A model generated the notes under the pieces. That model was not told the DNA's origin and ran no database searches. It saw only the letters and a program-made list of their open reading frames with translations. From an uncultured Anaerolineae bacterium (GTDB lineage: Bacteria > Chloroflexota > Anaerolineae > Aggregatilineales > Phototrophicaceae), in contig CALIEB010000001.1 in the NCBI GenBank assembly GCA_938022205.1, positions 1-64,000 of the forward strand: a stretch of 64,000 bases of DNA. The letters run 5' to 3'. Positions 61,140 to 64,000 of the stretch are shown in pieces; within the stretch, counting starts at the first letter, position 1, and every line of letters begins with the position of its first letter. The position numbers and the translations under genes were made by a program.

Positions 61140-62284
61140 GAAGCATCTCCGTTGCCGCTGCTGCTAGGCTTGGTTTGCCGCACAGGCACCTCTTTCATCA
61201 CCCACGCCTTTTCTAGCTCGGGAATTTCGCGCCGCGCCGGCGACGGAATGACGACCGCCTTGACGTTGGCGTATTCGCTCTGAATGCGATGCGTGTCGAT
61301 GCCCCACCCCATGTCGAGATACTTGTTGCGCATCTTGCGATAGGCAATTTGGATGGCATCGCTGCGCACGTGCAGCTCGGCGGCGAGGTCGTAAGGCAGC
61401 AGCTCGGGACGCTGCTCCAACACGGTTCTGCGGTCTTCGTTAAAAATCTTAATCACGCGGCGGAAGCTGTCGCTGTCGAAGTAGTTTTGCTTGAAGAAGG
61501 TGCGCAGCTGCAGCCAAATGCTGCGTGTTTTGTTGTCGTCAACAGGCAGATGGCAGGTGTAAAGGATAAAGTCGCCCAAAGGCAGACGTACATGCAGGCG
61601 CGTGATGTTGGGCATGCGGAAGCCGCCCGTCGTCTTGACGCGCGGACGTTCACCTTTGTTGCCGCGCAGCTTGCCCCAAATGCCGCGTGCGGGCGGTGGG
61701 TTCAAATGCACCGTCGCGTCGCCGCCAAACGGCACTTCTTGCACTTCGTAGCTTTCGACCTCTGGCTCGTCGGGGTTGCCAAAGCTGCCGGCGTGGACAA
61801 ACGGCGCGTGGGCGATGTCCATGCCGTTTTCTACGGCACGGGTGTAATGCACGTCCCACCAGTAATCGCCCCACAGAGGCTTGTACTGCGGGTCGTCAAA
61901 TTCAGGGAAGTTGGGCAGAGGCGGGCGTTCGGCTTCGGGCAAATCCCCCAAGAAAGCAAAAATAAAGCCGTACTTCTCCGCTGTGGGATAGCTGTCGACG
62001 CGCGCCTTGCGCGGAATTGGCACGCCTTCCAAGTTGGCGGGGATGCGCACACACGCGCCGTTTTGGTCATATTCCCAACCATGATAGGGACAAACGACGC
62101 AGTCGCCCTTTGTCCAACCGTCAGAGAGCGCGCCGCCGCGATGCACGCACAGATCGCTCATCACCACAGGTTCTTTCTTGCTGTTGCGATAAATCACCAG
62201 CTCGTTGCCCAGCGCGGTAACGCGAATAGGCTTATCTTTGACTTCTGTGCTTAAGCACAAGGCATACCAAAAGTTTTTTAGCAT
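61136..62284 (-). CDS. Rieske [2Fe-2S] non-heme iron oxygenase, PAO-like by context
   Basis: 382 residues. The Rieske cluster ligands are C46-x-H48 and C65-x2-H68 (DLCVHRGG...VCPYHGWEYD). The mononuclear iron site is D156-x2-H159-x4-H164 in NGMDIAHAPFVH. No transmembrane tail, unlike plant pheophorbide a oxygenase; a VanA-type oxygenase C-terminus is an alternative reading. Electrons would come from a reductase or ferredoxin not present here. It is translationally coupled to the RCC-reductase-like gene, which favours a ring-opening role on a chlorophyll derivative. Confidence 0.87.
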   Translation of the reverse strand: MLKNFWYALCLSTEVKDKPIRVTALGNELVIYRNSKKEPVVMSDLCVHRGGALSDGWTKGDCVVCPYHGWEYDQNGACVRIPANLEGVPIPRKARVDSYPTAEKYGFIFAFLGDLPEAERPPLPNFPEFDDPQYKPLWGDYWWDVHYTRAVENGMDIAHAPFVHAGSFGNPDEPEVESYEVQEVPFGGDATVHLNPPPARGIWGKLRGNKGERPRVKTTGGFRMPNITRLHVRLPLGDFILYTCHLPVDDNKTRSIWLQLRTFFKQNYFDSDSFRRVIKIFNEDRRTVLEQRPELLPYDLAAELHVRSDAIQIAYRKMRNKYLDMGWGIDTHRIQSEYANVKAVVIPSPARREIPELEKAWVMKEVPVRQTKPSSSGNGDAS

Positions 62285-62303
62285 GATAAGCTCCTCATAA
62301 GGC

Positions 62304-63257
62304 TCATTTGCAATAGAAAGCAGCGATGCTCGTCTCTTGTTGAAGGGAAGTCAAGTCCTCCCCACCCGAACAAATTTGGCGCAAGAACGCGCTCACCAAC
62401 GCCGCCAACACAGCGCGGTAGTCGATATGGTTGGCAGCTTGTCCCTCGAGAAACTGTCGCCCCGTCGTGGAGTCTTCAGGATGTACGCAGGCAAAATGCC
62501 CTGCGTCGCGTAGCACGACATAGTAACAATCGCCGCGCCCGCCCGCTATCGCCTCGTCAAACGTGCGGCGGATGGGGTCTTGTGCGTCGGTCGTGCCATA
62601 ACGACCGCTGCTTGCGGCGATGACACCATCTGCCGTGCCGCCCATCAACAGGTAGGCACTTTCGGGGGCAACGGGCAAAATCGTCCCGGCGGGATAGCCG
62701 AGCATGGTGCTTGCCATCGTGTGGGCAGCGTAGGTGAATGCGCCACGCACACCCGCAAACCAACGCGGGTTGGCGTTGTGCAACGCCAGCGTGCCGCCGC
62801 CCGAATGCCCGCCTAAAACAATCGTTTCGGTGTCCAGCTTGCCGTTAAACGGGGCTTGCGCGTTCCAGACGCGCAACGCCTTTAACAGCGCGGCAAGCGT
62901 GGTCGAGGTCGGGCGCGTGCCGTAATGCCCCGCTTGCACGGCAGCGATGTCAATGCCGGCGGTCAGCGTCGGCACGCCAAATAACTCTGCGATATGGTCG
63001 AACAGCACGACCACATAGCCTACAGCAGCTAGTTGCTCGGCTAGCCACTGATAGCCACTTTTTTCAACGTTGACACCGTTGAAAAAGATGACAATCGGAT
63101 AAGGTATGTCGCGCTCAACGATAGGCAGCAAGCCTGTGTTGCGTTCGCTTTCGCTGTTGTGGAACGCGGCAGGATAACACACCTTGCACAGCAGATGGTT
63201 GTAAGGCGCAGGGGCATCAGGCAGCGTCACAGCACGAAAGACGGCGCGCACAAGCAT
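62304..63257 (-). CDS. Chlorophyllase/dienelactone-hydrolase-like alpha/beta hydrolase
   Basis: 317 residues. Nucleophile elbow GGHSGGGTLAL (G-x-S-x-G), oxyanion region PIVIFFNGVNVEKSGYQWLAEQLAAVGYVV (shown here as FFNGVN), and a late histidine in LRDAGHFACVHPED. The order 'pump up N-terminus, hydrophobic plus QWLA.. step, GHSGG' is like the chlorophyllase/platelet-activating-factor hydrolase group. Plant chlorophyllase removes phytol. A general esterase is the alternative. It starts one base after the RCC-reductase-like 2 stop. Confidence 0.75.
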   Translation of the reverse strand: MLVRAVFRAVTLPDAPAPYNHLLCKVCYPAAFHNSESERNTGLLPIVERDIPYPIVIFFNGVNVEKSGYQWLAEQLAAVGYVVVLFDHIAELFGVPTLTAGIDIAAVQAGHYGTRPTSTTLAALLKALRVWNAQAPFNGKLDTETIVLGGHSGGGTLALHNANPRWFAGVRGAFTYAAHTMASTMLGYPAGTILPVAPESAYLLMGGTADGVIAASSGRYGTTDAQDPIRRTFDEAIAGGRGDCYYVVLRDAGHFACVHPEDSTTGRQFLEGQAANHIDYRAVLAALVSAFLRQICSGGEDLTSLQQETSIAAFYCK

Positions 63258-63258
63258 G

Positions 63259-64000
63259 CTAGGCTTCTCCTACAGGGCGCGGATTGACGCGATCACCGCC
63301 CCACAAGGCGCGCACCAAACGCGGAGCTAGCTCGGCACCGAACAGCATCTCGCCGATAGGGTTGGCGGGGTCGCGCTCGGCGATAGCGCGGCGCACGTGC
63401 AGGTCACGCGCGGCAAGGACGGCTTGTTCTTCTTGCGGCACGGCGGGCGGGTTCGCCATCCACCCTAGCCAGCGGTCGAGCATTTCATGCGAGACCTCGC
63501 GAATTTTAGCGATGTTCTCGTCGCTGGGCTTGCACAAGAAGCACAGGCTAGTTGCCGATTGGGATTGGCGCATATACAGGCTTTTGCTGATAAACGGCGA
63601 AAATTCGGGGTCTTGGTGGAAGCTCAGGTAGCGTTCGTTGGCTGGCTCGTAGTAGGTGTCCACATACGCCAAATCTTCAATGAGGTTCACACGCGGCACG
63701 TAATCGACGTACATGAAAATGTCGGGCATCGTGCCTAACGCCATGCCAAAGTGCGGCACGTTGGTCTGTGCGCCCAGCCAAACCGTCAGGTGCATGTTGC
63801 AGAACGATTGCTTGGGGTTGCCGATGTAGCTATGCACCATCCAATCAATCTCGTCACTGGTGAACGCGCTCAACAGCCCTTTCGCCTCGCCGTTGAGCGA
63901 TTGGTAGGGTTGCAAGTCGGCGGTGCTAGCGTCAGGCACCAGCGTAAAGCGCGCGTCTAGCTTGGCGCGCAGCTCGCCCAAGATGTCCCAAAGCCGCAGG
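63259..64000 (-). CDS. Red chlorophyll catabolite reductase-like protein 2, 5' end outside window
   Basis: The frame is open to the right edge (L-R-L-W-D-I-L-G-E-L upstream of a TTG at 63981), so the gene very likely starts beyond the window. At least 247 residues. NVPHFGMALG, IFMYVDYVPRVNLIEDLAYVDTYY, SPFISKSLYMRQSQSATSLCF (shown in part), ERWLGWM-type helix DRWLGWM, RDLHVRRAIAERDPANPIGEMLFGAEL and LVRALW match RCC reductase closely by eye. It diverges strongly from protein 1, so the two may act on different intermediates. Confidence 0.75.
   Translation of the reverse strand, partial: LRLWDILGELRAKLDARFTLVPDASTADLQPYQSLNGEAKGLLSAFTSDEIDWMVHSYIGNPKQSFCNMHLTVWLGAQTNVPHFGMALGTMPDIFMYVDYVPRVNLIEDLAYVDTYYEPANERYLSFHQDPEFSPFISKSLYMRQSQSATSLCFLCKPSDENIAKIREVSHEMLDRWLGWMANPPAVPQEEQAVLAARDLHVRRAIAERDPANPIGEMLFGAELAPRLVRALWGGDRVNPRPVGEA

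Overview
The window looks like a chromosomal segment of a Chloroflexota bacterium, probably Anaerolineae-like. The reasons are a GlyA-GcvT fusion, a DUF3048 protein with a Thr-Pro-Asn linker, GH57-based glycogen synthesis, lipoproteins with monoderm-type lipoboxes, short TPR/membrane proteins and a high-GC genome (about 57%) rich in GCGC. A SCO1 copper chaperone and a Rieske oxygenase point to an organism that can use oxygen. No phage, IS element or CRISPR array was seen.

The left part (1-36 kb) is mostly housekeeping. It starts with the tail of a Uma2-family gene, then glyA-gcvT, ftsH (convergent), an unknown protein with a thioredoxin-domain protein, and an alpha-glucan phosphorylase. Next come an ABC-2 exporter operon, a lone receiver, a TPR lytic transglycosylase lipoprotein and a DEDDh exonuclease pair. 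A glycogen block follows: a free-standing CBM48 protein, then GH57 branching enzyme, glgA and glgC in one operon. After it come a receiver/histidine-kinase pair, murJ, a saccharopine-dehydrogenase-like gene, a small membrane protein, tRNA-Lys(TTT), SCO1, a fused MurF-like/alanine racemase, tgt, a PstS-like lipoprotein and a PIG-L deacetylase.

The middle part (36-51.4 kb) carries DUF3048, uvrA, glutamate dehydrogenase, a TPR protein, a glycosyltransferase, two methyltransferases, an MDR reductase plus acyl-CoA dehydrogenase pair, a DinB-like/methylmalonyl-CoA-epimerase-like fusion, two tiny overlapping ORFs and panD.

The right part (64.0 to 51.4 kb, minus strand) is the most unusual. Thirteen genes lie head to tail with gaps from 23 bases down to 4-base overlaps, and the unit runs off the window edge. 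In transcription order: RCC-reductase-like protein 2 (partial), chlorophyllase/dienelactone-hydrolase-like protein, Rieske oxygenase, RCC-reductase-like protein 1, a two-repeat lipocalin-like protein, an SDR resembling chlorophyll b reductase (NYC1/NOL), an HMG-CoA-lyase-family enzyme, LeuC-like and LeuD-like subunits, a class III CoA transferase, an acyl-CoA-dehydrogenase-fold flavoprotein, a second lipocalin-like protein and an aldehyde dehydrogenase. The first six resemble the plant chlorophyll-breakdown (PAO/phyllobilin) enzymes. The rest could carry the pyrrole-derived or phytol-derived fragments to acyl-CoA. My main hypothesis is a bacterial chlorophyll/tetrapyrrole catabolic operon. The family assignments come from reading the sequences; the pathway is inference.
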